From NCBI GenBank assembly GCA_001599915.1, contig BCIG01000005.1, positions 186,001-250,000 on the forward strand: DNA of 64,000 bases, read 5' to 3'. This DNA comes from Symbiotaphrina buchneri (taxonomy: Eukaryota > Ascomycota > Symbiotaphrinales > Symbiotaphrinaceae). The notes under the pieces were generated by a model. It worked only from the letters and a program-made list of their open reading frames with translations. It did no database searches and was not told the DNA's origin. Below are positions 22,662-32,172 of this stretch, in pieces; position 1 is the stretch's first letter; each line of letters begins with the position of its first letter. Both the position numbers and the translations under genes were made by a program.

Positions 22662-24809
22662 TCAAGCTCTGGCTTTCTTCACGAACCGGTACTGGTAGGG
22701 TTGGGGCACCCCCGGCCCCAACTCCTCCCGCCCCCAAGCATGTAGTAGAGCCTTCTCGGCTCGCTCCTTCTCGGTCTTTAATCGAGATATATCTCGATCT
22801 TTCGCCAGGCCCCGCTCCTGCATCTCCTTGATCTTAGATCGCAGCACGCATAGCTGCTGTGATTGCTGGCGGGTGACCTCCAGGTGCTTCACTTCCGAAG
22901 ACTTTAATCGGTGGATCTCGGCATCTGCTGCGGATCGATGGTGATTAAGATCCTGAATCTTCGATCTGAGATTCGCGAGTTGCTGAGATTTGTGGTGTAT
23001 CTCGCCATCCTTCTCCGCGGCGATCGCCTTGTTACGGTCCTGGAGATCTTTGATCTCCGATGCCTGTCGTTCAATCTCGTGCCTGATCGTGTGCAAGTCA
23101 CGATCCTTGCCGCGTAACTGCTGATCCTTCACTTGCAACTCCCGTGTCTTTGCTTGGATCGCCTGCTCTTTTGATTTCACTTCCTGCTTTACCATGTGAA
23201 TTGACCACTCTTTCTCCTCGTGGTCTTTGCGCAGAATCCGGCTTTCCAATTGGCATTGCCTCAACGCCTCTTGGTGTTGAAGCTGCGCCGCATCCAGTCT
23301 AGCCAGGAGATCCTGGATCTGCTGATCTTTCGATCTGATCTGGCGATCTTGGGATAGTAGCTCTTCATCTCTCTGGCGGATCTCTTCGTCCTTTGATTCA
23401 AGCTCTTTGTGCATCGACCTGATATCGAAATTCTTGATTTCCAGGTCTTCCATCAAAGCGTCGTTCTTTCGATACGACTCGCGCAGTTCTTCATCACTTT
23501 CCTCCAGATCAAAACGAAGATTCTCGACCGATCTCTTGAGGAAGTCAATTTCGAATGCTGGATCGTGGATGCTGTCATTGTCGACATTGCTGTGCACCTC
23601 TTGCTGATCGGCCTCATCGGGCTGTTGATGAGCTATGCTCCCTTCGTTGGAATTTTGGATGCTGCCATTATCGGCATTGTTTTGCATCTCGTACTGATCG
23701 TGCTCGTTGAGCTGTTGGCGAATTCCGCTCCCGTCTTCCGAATTTTCGCCGTTGTCGGCAATGCTTTGCACGTCGTGCTGATCTTGCTCCTTGAGCTGTT
23801 GGTGAAGGACGCTGCCTTCTTTTGCATCTTGGATGCTGCCATTGTCGGCAATGCTTTGCACGTCGTGCTCATTGTGCTCGTTGAGCTGTTGGTGAAGGAC
23901 GCTGCCTTCTTCCTCGGTGTCACCATGGACACCTTCACAGAGACTCTGAGATTGTCCAACTTCAGTAGGATCACGCGCTTGTGCTTGAACATTTGTGAGT
24001 CCATCGAGGACTTCGTCTGGAGATTCAGGACGAGTGAGTTGAATAACATCTTCGTGAGGAACGACATTCATGTCGTTTCGAGTCTCGTTCAGGGTCGCAT
24101 CAGCTTGTTGAGCTTGGATATTTTCAGGTTCGTCAACAACCTCGCCTGGAGATTCAGGACGAGGGGGTGGATCAATAGCACTCTCGTCGTTAACGGTACT
24201 GTCGTCGTACACGCGCTCGCTCGGAGGCTTGGATTCTTCGTCCACCCCATGCTCAATATTATTCACCCATTCCACCACGTTGGCGGTAAATTCGCTTCGT
24301 CCTTCTGCTTCGCCCGTAATACTGGGCTTGCGCGCAGACAATGCTGCTTCGACTGCTGATGTCGCACTATTTTGTGCTTCTTTGACGGGAACTCCGTCGG
24401 CGGGCGTTTCTTTGGCTCCTGGCTCCTTTTCACCCTTTAGGTATGGAACAATGTTCTCTGTGAAATCCGTCGGGCCCGAAACGTCGCTGTTGACACTGGG
24501 CTTGCGCTGGCGCGTAATGATTTCATTCTCTGGAGACGTGTCGCTCCGTACTGCGCCGGAATTGGGCAGTTTATCGAGATCGAGTAAATAACGGGATCGA
24601 GTGGACTGATGGCTGGAAGTCGTAGAAGATGGCCAAGAGCTTTGCGAAGATCGACGCACGCGGCTATCCTTCGTCAAAGCAGGCTCCGGTTTGGTGATAG
24701 AAACGCCCATTGAGAGCGATTCGCCGAAAGGCGTTGGGAACGAAGTCCCTGAGTTGCGCATCGCGTGAGAACTGGTAATTGACGCGCTGCGTTGCGCTGA
24801 GCGCGTCAT
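22662..24809 (-). CDS. Acidic repeat-rich coiled-coil protein, unrecognised
   Basis: Single exon, 715 aa from the ATG at 24809; a TTG three codons earlier is in frame but not a credible start. Layout seen: a basic, Ser-rich N-terminus of about 110 residues; two related segments of the type KPSVNSDV...DFTENIVPYLKG and KPSITGEA...EFTANVVEWVNN; two copies of a RPESP(G/D)EV block; four tandem copies of an about 28-30-residue acidic Gln/His-rich repeat (SVLHQQL, then DVQSIADNGSI); and from about residue 410 a continuous heptad-rich coiled coil full of K-D-Q-Q-I and R-D-R-D turns, ending in GREELGPGVPQPYQYRFVKK. No enzyme domain. Structural, spindle-pole or cytoskeletal roles are plausible for such a protein but cannot be shown here. 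Confidence 0.8.
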   Translation of the reverse strand: MTRSAQRSASITSSHAMRNSGTSFPTPFGESLSMGVSITKPEPALTKDSRVRRSSQSSWPSSTTSSHQSTRSRYLLDLDKLPNSGAVRSDTSPENEIITRQRKPSVNSDVSGPTDFTENIVPYLKGEKEPGAKETPADGVPVKEAQNSATSAVEAALSARKPSITGEAEGRSEFTANVVEWVNNIEHGVDEESKPPSERVYDDSTVNDESAIDPPPRPESPGEVVDEPENIQAQQADATLNETRNDMNVVPHEDVIQLTRPESPDEVLDGLTNVQAQARDPTEVGQSQSLCEGVHGDTEEEGSVLHQQLNEHNEHDVQSIADNGSIQDAKEGSVLHQQLKEQDQHDVQSIADNGENSEDGSGIRQQLNEHDQYEMQNNADNGSIQNSNEGSIAHQQPDEADQQEVHSNVDNDSIHDPAFEIDFLKRSVENLRFDLEESDEELRESYRKNDALMEDLEIKNFDIRSMHKELESKDEEIRQRDEELLSQDRQIRSKDQQIQDLLARLDAAQLQHQEALRQCQLESRILRKDHEEKEWSIHMVKQEVKSKEQAIQAKTRELQVKDQQLRGKDRDLHTIRHEIERQASEIKDLQDRNKAIAAEKDGEIHHKSQQLANLRSKIQDLNHHRSAADAEIHRLKSSEVKHLEVTRQQSQQLCVLRSKIKEMQERGLAKDRDISRLKTEKERAEKALLHAWGREELGPGVPQPYQYRFVKKARA
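23560..23915 (-). repeat. Four tandem coding repeats of about 28-30 aa
   Basis: Within the coiled-coil gene, four imperfect copies of about 84-90 nt encode units beginning (E)GS(V/I)xxQQ and ending (I/V)A/VDNG/DSI. Copies 1 and 2 share SVLHQQL and HDVQSIADNG almost unchanged and are closest in DNA; copies 3 and 4 have diverged. Unit lengths keep the frame. Confidence 0.8.
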
Positions 24810-25369
24810 TTCGGACAATCGATGATCGGATCGTCAATGCTCGGTTGGTTTGTCGCAGTTATGATGGGAATGAGATGAATGATGGGTGGGAAATGAGTTC
24901 GATGGGGATCGAGATGGAAATCGGAGTGCTGAGAAGTGTGTAAAGAAGAAGAAGAGGGCGGGCGCACGAGAAGCATTATGAGCTCTGGTTTGTTTACGCC
25001 CTGGCAGCATCGCGCCTTCCACATCTGCACTTTTTGGTGGTTTGCGGCGAAGGTACGCGGTGAATCCGTCCACACAAGATTTGGCAAACAAAAGGTTGCA
25101 TTCGCGGGCCGTTTTTGCCGCCAGGACTTCTGTCAGGCATGCTGCAGCTCGCCTTACCTTAGATTAGATTTCACTCATAAGATGGCGCTAAGATTATCAA
25201 GATGCTTGGCGATGCGGTTGTCGAAAAAGGAGGGCCCGGGGTTCAGTCAGAAAGTCGATCACATAGTCGAGGAACAAATGCCTGTGTTGAAAAACTAGCC
25301 GTTTTGAACGGCTTTGATACATTCAAGATGGCCTCCAACTCCAAGATGCAGATGCATCGCCCAACCGTT
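24810..25369. other. Intergenic, RTT109 3' end and coiled-coil gene promoter
   Basis: 560 nt. The minus strand carries the promoter and leader of the coiled-coil gene and the downstream region of RTT109. No gene supported. Confidence 0.4.
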
Positions 25370-27190
25370 TCATGCTTTTGGCTTCTTCCTGACGAGGCTG
25401 CTACCCAAAACGTTAACTCCAGATGATGATGCCATTTCGTTACCGCCACGGTCCCTGGCCACTTCGGGCTGTATTCCCAAATGGTCCGATTGAGCAACGT
25501 CCACGGACTCGCCTGATCCCTCCGTCGCTTGCGCAGTTGATGACTCCGGTTTCTTTTTCTTCTTCCTCACAAGCTCTGTATTGAGGACGTTCGTATTTCC
25601 ACTGCGTGCAGAGCTTGTAGGCTCCACCAGCTTTGTACCCACTACTACATCACCCCAGTCTTTCTTGGTCGCTGCCACCAGAGCAACCTCATCAAGCCAC
25701 CTTCTTGTACTAGCACAAGCAACCTCCGCGTTGGCGAAATCCAATCTCAGTAGTAGCTCGAAGATCCTCTTGTACTCGTGCTCTTCTAGCACCACGTGAC
25801 CTCTACCTGCTTTTGGCCAGAGAAAGTATTTGCTCTCAGTAGGAACCTCGGATTCTAACGATACCGCCCTCGCCACTTTGATCCGAGGCTGACGAGAAAC
25901 AATTGGACCACGCAGACGTTTCCGTGTGATATGTGCCTTCATTAGTCGCGGAGCCTTGACCTGCAGTGGAGAACCCCCTTCATGAAGCTCCAAGACGGGA
26001 GATGAAACCTTAGGTGATGTGGGTGTCTGTGCATGACGAGACCGCTTCCGCGAGCTACCCTGCGGAGCTTGGTTCTGGGAATCTGAGGGAGTTGGGAGTG
26101 AGAAATCAATATCTGATAGAGATGCAGAAACCGGTGACCGGAGCGACGCCTGGCTGTTTGCAAAATCCTCCATGTTCATGTCCATGTCAGGTTCGTGGTC
26201 CGTGGGTGTAAAAATAACCCACAGAAAACCCACCAGCCGACCTGATGAGCATTCCTGTCTAAACGCCATCATCTCCCAGAACTGCTCTAGAGTTTTGACG
26301 CTCCTCCATTGGCCGAGGCTAGCTCTCTTCATTGGGCTCTCAGTCGGTTGAGGTCCACTCGATCCATAGATTTCTTCATCCAGTTCGTCCAGAAACCGTG
26401 ACTTAGGATCGTCCGGGAAGCGCGGTATAAGACAACGCGGAGGTGCCGTAGGGTTAGGAGATAGCTCCCGAAGAGGGTGAGAGTTACTCCATCTCTTGTG
26501 TCCAGGAGGGTCTGATCTTACACTCGATGGAAAGAATGACTGTGTTTCGTTCTTATCGAAACCAGGCACGATAAGGTAACCCTGCGCCGTAATGGCGTTA
26601 TCCGTATCCTCCGCCGGCTGTGACCTTAGAACCGGGTCGAGCACTTGCGCCCACCATTTCGCCAGTCCCTTGTCATCCAATACGTGTTTGCCCTTGTTCT
26701 CTATGCTCCCGGGGAACAGGTATTGATCCTGCGCTCGCGCGAAGAGAGAGATTACCAGCTTCACGCCAGTACGTTGTCGCGTATCCGCCAAATATTGTAG
26801 AAACGTTGAGGTCACGCTCTTAAGAGGAGATATCGATGTCCTTGGAAGGTTCAGGATGTGCAGATAGCCAGTCGAATCGGCCTTAGAAACGAAGAGTGTC
26901 GTGAGGGATGCGGTTGTGTATATGAGCACCTCGATAGCAAAGACAAGTAGTTGTTGGTCTGTACCTGGAACCTGGTGCGGAGTGATAGAAACAGCGAGAA
27001 AGTGAGATTCGCAGTAGGTTATCTGAGGCTTTTGTCCGGGAGGGGCAGCGAATATGGCGGCGCATTTTGTCGGAGGTGAGGAGACATGGTTGACCGTGAA
27101 CTGAGCATCTTTCGGGAGTGCTTTTACAAGCCTCTGCCTCAACGTCGAACTGTCGGTGACGGGTTCATTCCGTGATTGCCCTAACGCCAT
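25370..27190 (-). CDS. RTT109: Histone acetyltransferase Rtt109 (H3K56/KAT11)
   Basis: Fungal p300-like acetyltransferase that modifies new histone H3 (Lys56, Lys9/27) with Asf1 or Vps75 in replication and repair. Single exon, 606 aa from the ATG at 27190; the frame is open further upstream but that part is cysteine-rich leader sequence. Seen: LPKDAQFTVNHVSSPPTKCA at the N-terminus; FAIEVLIYTTASLTTLFVSK; LFARAQDQYLFPGSIENKGK; the WWAQVLDPVL helix; APPRCLIPRFPDDPKSRFLDE containing the acidic pair and the Lys that is autoacetylated in yeast (Lys290); and QWRSVKTLEQFWEMMAFRQE. The C-terminal third has a basic KR-rich region, a helical segment and a KKKKK nuclear-signal-like run. It is divergently paired with mL57, 218 nt between ATGs. 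Confidence 0.95.
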   Translation of the reverse strand: MALGQSRNEPVTDSSTLRQRLVKALPKDAQFTVNHVSSPPTKCAAIFAAPPGQKPQITYCESHFLAVSITPHQVPGTDQQLLVFAIEVLIYTTASLTTLFVSKADSTGYLHILNLPRTSISPLKSVTSTFLQYLADTRQRTGVKLVISLFARAQDQYLFPGSIENKGKHVLDDKGLAKWWAQVLDPVLRSQPAEDTDNAITAQGYLIVPGFDKNETQSFFPSSVRSDPPGHKRWSNSHPLRELSPNPTAPPRCLIPRFPDDPKSRFLDELDEEIYGSSGPQPTESPMKRASLGQWRSVKTLEQFWEMMAFRQECSSGRLVGFLWVIFTPTDHEPDMDMNMEDFANSQASLRSPVSASLSDIDFSLPTPSDSQNQAPQGSSRKRSRHAQTPTSPKVSSPVLELHEGGSPLQVKAPRLMKAHITRKRLRGPIVSRQPRIKVARAVSLESEVPTESKYFLWPKAGRGHVVLEEHEYKRIFELLLRLDFANAEVACASTRRWLDEVALVAATKKDWGDVVVGTKLVEPTSSARSGNTNVLNTELVRKKKKKPESSTAQATEGSGESVDVAQSDHLGIQPEVARDRGGNEMASSSGVNVLGSSLVRKKPKA

Positions 27191-27408
27191 GTAAATCCAA
27201 TTGCAACAGGAAAGCAAGAAAAGGCAAGGAAATAAGCAGATAGAACAATGTGCGGGACAGGACAGCTTGCGCGTGTGGTGTTTTGCCTTTTTTGGACTAG
27301 CTCCCTTTGAGGATTGGCCCGAAACGCAAATGTTCACGAGCTTTTCCAACCAGCAGTTTCCGACGACAGAGAATTAACTCGCCCAGACTCAAGGCGGCTG
27401 CGGACAAT
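27191..27408. promoter_or_regulatory. Bidirectional promoter RTT109 / mL57
   Basis: Only 218 nt separate the divergent ATGs at 27190 (-) and 27409 (+), so this short region must hold both promoters or leaders. No clear TATA box is seen. Confidence 0.55.
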
Positions 27409-28329
27409 ATGGCATCAGCGGCTCCTGTACGTTGCGGCGCCGGCATATCCAGATGTTTTCGGAGGCGGTTGGGCTGCAGGAACGTTGAATCCGCATCAGC
27501 AAGCCCCCGATGTTTCTCAAGCTATGCGGCAGCAGGGGAGGATGCACATCCGCGACAAGAAGAGACTCCAGAGAAGTCTATTCCTAGGTGGGCTTATACG
27601 CCTCCTGCAATGGTTGCTCCAGTTCGTCACAGGCAGAGCAGACCGGACAATGTCTTCAGGGTGAACGAAGATCCGAAAAAGCTCGACCGAGTCTTTACAG
27701 ATGTTCTAGGTCCGGGCTCCGAAGGCGAGAAGATGCTTGAGAATGAGGTCAAGTGGCTGGCCGTAACACATAAGAGCTTTGATCATGGCAGAAGGGGCTT
27801 CAATGACCGGCTAGCGTTCCTAGGTAGGTGCTCAGTTGAGTCTACTTTGGCTGGAAACATCGTACTGATCGAATCTGTCTCAGGGAAACGCATACTGGAG
27901 CTCCAGACGTCTCTTGCTCTGCTCAGTTCTCCAAAGGCTGGAGGATATTCAGCTAAAATGGCCGAGGATCCCTTTGGACGGACGCCTTTTGAACACCCGG
28001 CTTTGGAAAGATTGGATGGTCTGACTGAGGAGGCCAAGGAGTCGGCGGTAGACAAAAGGAGGCTTTACCAGCTGGCTCACACATATGGCCTAACCGGAGT
28101 ATTGAGATGGCATCCCAAAAATGTAAGTGACTGCTCAGGACCGAAGTTTCCGTTTTCCATTGCTGATGGTAATGTGTTATAGCCACGCAACCTCGCCGGC
28201 TCGGGTATCGAAATTGTATCATCACAAGCACTATTGGCCATCATAGGAGCTGTAGCGTTACGGCAGGGAGGTGAAGTCGCCGCGCGAGTAGCTCGTGAAA
28301 GGATATTACGGCCATTGGGCTTGTTATGA
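27409..28329 (+). CDS. MRPL15: Mitochondrial large-subunit ribosomal protein mL57 (RNase III fold)
   Basis: Structural protein of the mitoribosome derived from RNase III. Exons 27409-27823, 27884-28122, 28183-28329 (both introns 60 nt), 266 aa. The N-terminus is Arg/Ser/Ala-rich with no acidic residues for about 40 residues, fitting a mitochondrial presequence. The RNase III-like core starts with VKWLAVTHKSFDHGRRGFND and continues RLAFLGKRILELQTSLAL across intron 1. In active RNase III the signature is NERLEFLGD; here the catalytic Glu and Asp positions read Ala and Lys, as expected for an inactive ribosomal member. The C-terminus has GIEIVSSQALLAIIGAVAL and ends RILRPLGLL. The yeast symbol is given. 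Confidence 0.88.
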
Positions 28330-28961
28330 TCCCGGTTGTTGTATTATATTTTCCATTTCAAATGTGCATTTGCAAGGGAGCATAGCACCAGGGCAGGGCT
28401 GGGCCGGACTGTACTATATCCATGATATTGAATATCACAGTCTCAATTCTACAGTAACATATGGCAATATCAGGCTTGTAAGGTTCCTCTGACACCGCCC
28501 AAGCAACAGTAAGTAAAATGCTCGGCCAGCTCTTATGGAACCAACATTGTCTCTCTCCGCACCTCCAAATCGCGAATTCAGCAACTGGTACCCACAGTCG
28601 GATCTGACAGAATGCCAAAGCCGGTCGTGGGACATGTTGATTTGCACTGTCTAATGGGCGCGTGAATATGAAAAAAAGAAAGTCAGTAGGCGTTGGCGGA
28701 AATTTATTTGGAGCCCGGATGACGCTAGGCCCAGTGGGAACAACCGCGACGGCGCTCCATGTAATTAATGAGCACAGAGCAGCCGAGCAGGCAGGAGGTC
28801 AGCTCGAGCCAACATTATCCCCACAAGACAGCGTCCACTTCCACAGCGACCACGCGCCTCACCTTCCAGGAAGAATATCTGCGGCTCTTTAAAACGTTAT
28901 GATCTGGTCGTGAAGGTGTGGAGCCAATTGGAGGTCCCAACCCTACGCGTAACAGGCCACC
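28330..28961. other. Intergenic, mL57 3' end and AP-1 mu promoter
   Basis: 632 nt between two plus-strand genes. No gene supported. Confidence 0.4.
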
Positions 28962-30643
28962 ATGGCCTCCGCGATCTTCTTCCTCGATCTGAAGGGCAAG
29001 GTGCGTCGTACTGCACATGCCTAGCATTGTCCCCTATCACTGACGACTGGTAGACTCTACTTGCCCGGAACTACAGAGGTGACATCCCGATGTCAGCAGT
29101 GGAGAAATTTCCCATACTTCTCAGCGAAGCTGAAGAAGAGAGCTCCGCTGTATCACCATGCTTCTCCGACGAGGGTATCAACGTGCGTTAACCCTGTTGC
29201 CTGTGTCCTTGCTCGAGGGAAGGTTGGAGGAGCGCTCATGCTGATCAAATGTCAGTACCTCTACATACGGCACAATAACCTCTATCTCCTCGCCCTCACT
29301 AAGCGCAACACCAATGCTGCTGAGATCCTCCTCTTCCTCCATAAGATCGTGGAGGTCTTCACAGAGTACTTCAAGGAGTTAGAAGAGGAGAGCATAAGAG
29401 ATAATTTCGTTGTCATTTACGAGCTGCTGGACGAGATGATGGATTTTGGATATCCCCAAACGACAGAGAGCAAGATATTACAAGAGTATGGCTGCAACTC
29501 TTGGTACTATAGGTTCCTGGAATTTCGAGGCTAATCTCTGGGTGCAGATACATTACTCAAGAGTCACATAAGCTGGAAGTTCAGGCTCGGCCACCAATAG
29601 CCGTGACCAACGCTGTCTCGTGGCGGAGTGAAGGCATCCGCTACCGCAAGAATGAAGTGTTCCTCGATGTTATAGAGTCTCTTAACTTACTGGTCTCATC
29701 AAACGGCAACGTCTTGCGTTCTGAGATTTTGGGCGCTATCAAAATGAAATGCTATCTCTCCGGTATGCCAGAATTACGATTGGGGCTAAACGACAAAGTC
29801 ATGTTCGAGACGACCGGCAGGGCAACACGAGGGAAGGCGGTGGAAATGGAAGATGTCAAATTCCATCAATGCGTCAGACTCAGTCGGTTTGAGAACGACA
29901 GGACCATTAGTTTCATCCCTCCGGACGGAGAGTTCGAGCTCATGAGCTATCGGTTGAATACACAAGTCAAGCCGCTGATATGGGTGGAATGTATCGTGGA
30001 GTCACACTCAGGCTCCCGTATCGAGTACATGCTCAAAGTCAGTCCGATCGTTGCTGCTTATATCACCCTCTAAAACAGACGACTAATCTGGTGTACGTAG
30101 GCAAAAGCTCAATTCAAACGCCGCTCAACCGCCAACAACGTGGAGATTCTCGTCCCTGTACCTGACGATGCAGACACACCCCGCTTCCGCACCAACGTAG
30201 GTTCGGTGCATTATGCACCGGAAAAGTCGGCAATAATTTGGAAGATCAAGCAATTCGGAGGCGGCAAGGAGTTCCTCATGCGGGCTGAGCTTGGACTACC
30301 TAGTGTTAAAGGTGACGATGAGCATGGAGGTGGCATGACCGGTGGCTTCGGCGGAAGTATGGGTGGTGCTCTCGGGGGCAAGGGCAAGAGGCCAATCAGC
30401 GTCAAATTCGAGATCCCTTACTTCACGACGAGTGGCATTCAGGTGCGGTATTTGAAGATCATAGAACCGAAGGTCAGTATACTCCTCATTTCCTGGTCTG
30501 GGGTGATTCCATTCAGGGCTCCCCCAATTTACTCAATTGTCGAATGCTAATGCTCGAAGCAGCTACAATACCCTTCATTACCATGGGTCCGTTATATCAC
30601 ACAGTCGGGTGATATCGCAGTCCGCTTGCCGGACGTACACTAG
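28962..30643 (+). CDS. APM1: AP-1 clathrin adaptor medium (mu) subunit
   Basis: Cargo-binding medium chain of AP-1 at the trans-Golgi and endosomes. Six exons: 28962-29000, 29054-29182, 29256-29485, 29548-30037, 30101-30472, 30563-30643; 446 aa, normal for the family. Seen: the N-terminal longin-like domain MASAIFFLDLKGK|TLLARNYRGDIPM through INYLYIRHNNLYLLALTKRN and NFVVIYELLDEMMDFGYPQT; the hinge; and the mu homology domain from VSWRSEGIRYRKNEVFLDVI to the C-terminal LPWVRYITQSGDIAVRL. Exon 1 encodes only 13 residues. A Gly-rich insert (MTGGFGGSMGGALGGKGK) near the end of exon 5 is longer than in yeast or animals as I know them. Phases match at all five introns. Confidence 0.95.
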
Positions 30644-31362
30644 GGACAAGCGTTGCTATAGTCTGGCGAGGGGTGCATCTGGAGCCAAAGAATTGTACCT
30701 GATAATGACAAAACGGGCGGCAAGGTCATGCGCAACATAGTGCTGCCAGCTAACGCTCTTTCATACGTCCTGAGTGATGACTTCGGGCATGGGACTGAGT
30801 AGCGTCACTCTGAATGATTTTGGGAGTTCAAGGACTCTAGCATAGAGCATGGTACAGTCAAACCAACGATTTTGTGAATCGAGAGACAGCATATGCGTGC
30901 TATTATGTAGGCCTCACTAATAGGGGCATTAAGCTTGCAACATTGGTAGGCAATCAACATCTGGTTTTTTTGGTGGTGACCGAGTGCCTATGCTCAAAAG
31001 GTGTAAACAGTGGAGCGCTGAGTGGATTTGAGAGCGTCGGAAAATGAAATGAAAGTAATTTAGCACAAAAGAAAGTCTTGCCTGCCTCGAATGTTCATAA
31101 TTCAGCGAAGCAACGGCGGTCTTGGTCCTTCGGACGAACTGAAAATGCGCCTTAAGCACAGACAGCCCCAGCCTTGAATGTGGAATTGAGACCCATCGCC
31201 ACCAGCCACGCTTACCCCTTTCATGCCCTTCGCCGTCACTGAGGTGGCACAGTCGCGAAGATGGGACCATCTTCACCGTTCTCGAAAGCATGCAAAACGG
31301 TAGCATTCGATGTTACGTGAGGAAGAGGGTCAAGAAATATCCGAACGATAAGGCCGCGGTTC
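30644..31362. other. Intergenic region after AP-1 mu
   Basis: 719 nt with no gene supported. A GTGATGA...CTGA arrangement at about 30774-30798 resembles C/D box elements but is too compact to call. Confidence 0.4.
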
Positions 31363-32172
31363 TCATCTCCTAATGCCATTAATCCCGAGTCGTGACAGAT
31401 TAGGACAAAGAGACCTACTGCCATGAGTCGGGGCACCGTGTCTTCGCCACCAGCCTGATTGAATGCTTTGGTAGTGCCTCAAGAGCTCAAGACTACCCCT
31501 GGGACAAGAAAATGCGGCGAAGGCGACCAGAAAAGCTAGACTACCCGCAAGTCCACTTCCCCGTAACGAGGACGATCGGTTCGGAGGATTTCGTGCTTGA
31601 CAATCAAGTCCATATGGGAGCAGCTGGGGGAACCAGTCCGGATTACCAGGTGCAGCAAGACGTGGCTGAGTTCCAAACCGGTTAGCCAAGGAGAGACAGC
31701 GGTGACCTTCAACATAGTGCTCAAATTGCAAGAGAGACCAGTCATCCGGTCCAACTCCCAATTGAGAGCAATCGCCATGGGAGTAGATGAATCTATCCAG
31801 ACCCATAACGTAGAAGATGATTTGACTGTCGTATTCGATCAAACTACCTCGATAGTAGTATTCTTCATCTGGTCCAACTAGGGTGGTGTGGCCGGCCGTC
31901 CATCTGTACAAGACTCCTGGACTCGAGGTGAAAGCGTTTCGGTCATGGGGAGGGATGAGAATTCCGGACCTGGCAAGAGGATGCTGCTCAAACCGATAGT
32001 ATGAGAGATCAAAATCGGTGTCGAATTCGTCGACGCGGAACAAGAATGATAAAGGACCATCCACGGCGATCGACGACTGTTGCCCTCCGTTACTGTGCTA
32101 ACAGAGACACCGTCAGTATGGACGAAAATAAAGGGCTGATAGAATAATGACCACCTGATCTGGGAAGGCCAT
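31363..32172 (-). CDS. Orphan protein, tentative two-exon gene
   Basis: Tentative model with an 18-nt first exon (32172-32155, MAFPDQ), a 57-nt intron and exon 32097-31363, 250 aa. The N-terminal 130 residues look protein-like: PLSFLFRVDEFDTDFDLSYY, YRWTAGHTTLVGPDEEYYYR and IIFYVMGLDRFIYSHGDCSQ, rich in aromatic and acidic residues. The last about 80 residues are Arg/Ser-rich and less convincing, with one hydrophobic run (GLAGSLAFLVAFAAFS); another frame is open there, so the 3' structure may be wrong. No family recognised. It sits alone in a gene-poor region of almost 5 kb and may be a lineage-specific gene or a decayed remnant. Confidence 0.35.

Noticed and set aside
23409-24359. 316-codon open frame on the plus strand, antisense to the coiled-coil gene
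   Set aside because: It begins at an ATG but is a shadow of the opposite strand's repeats: the same repeat period appears, in a frame with hydrophobic text and no known domain. The minus-strand protein is clearly the coding one.
30774-30820. Possible C/D box snoRNA near a GTGATGA and CTGA pair
   Set aside because: C and D boxes are too close, and no terminal stem is visible.
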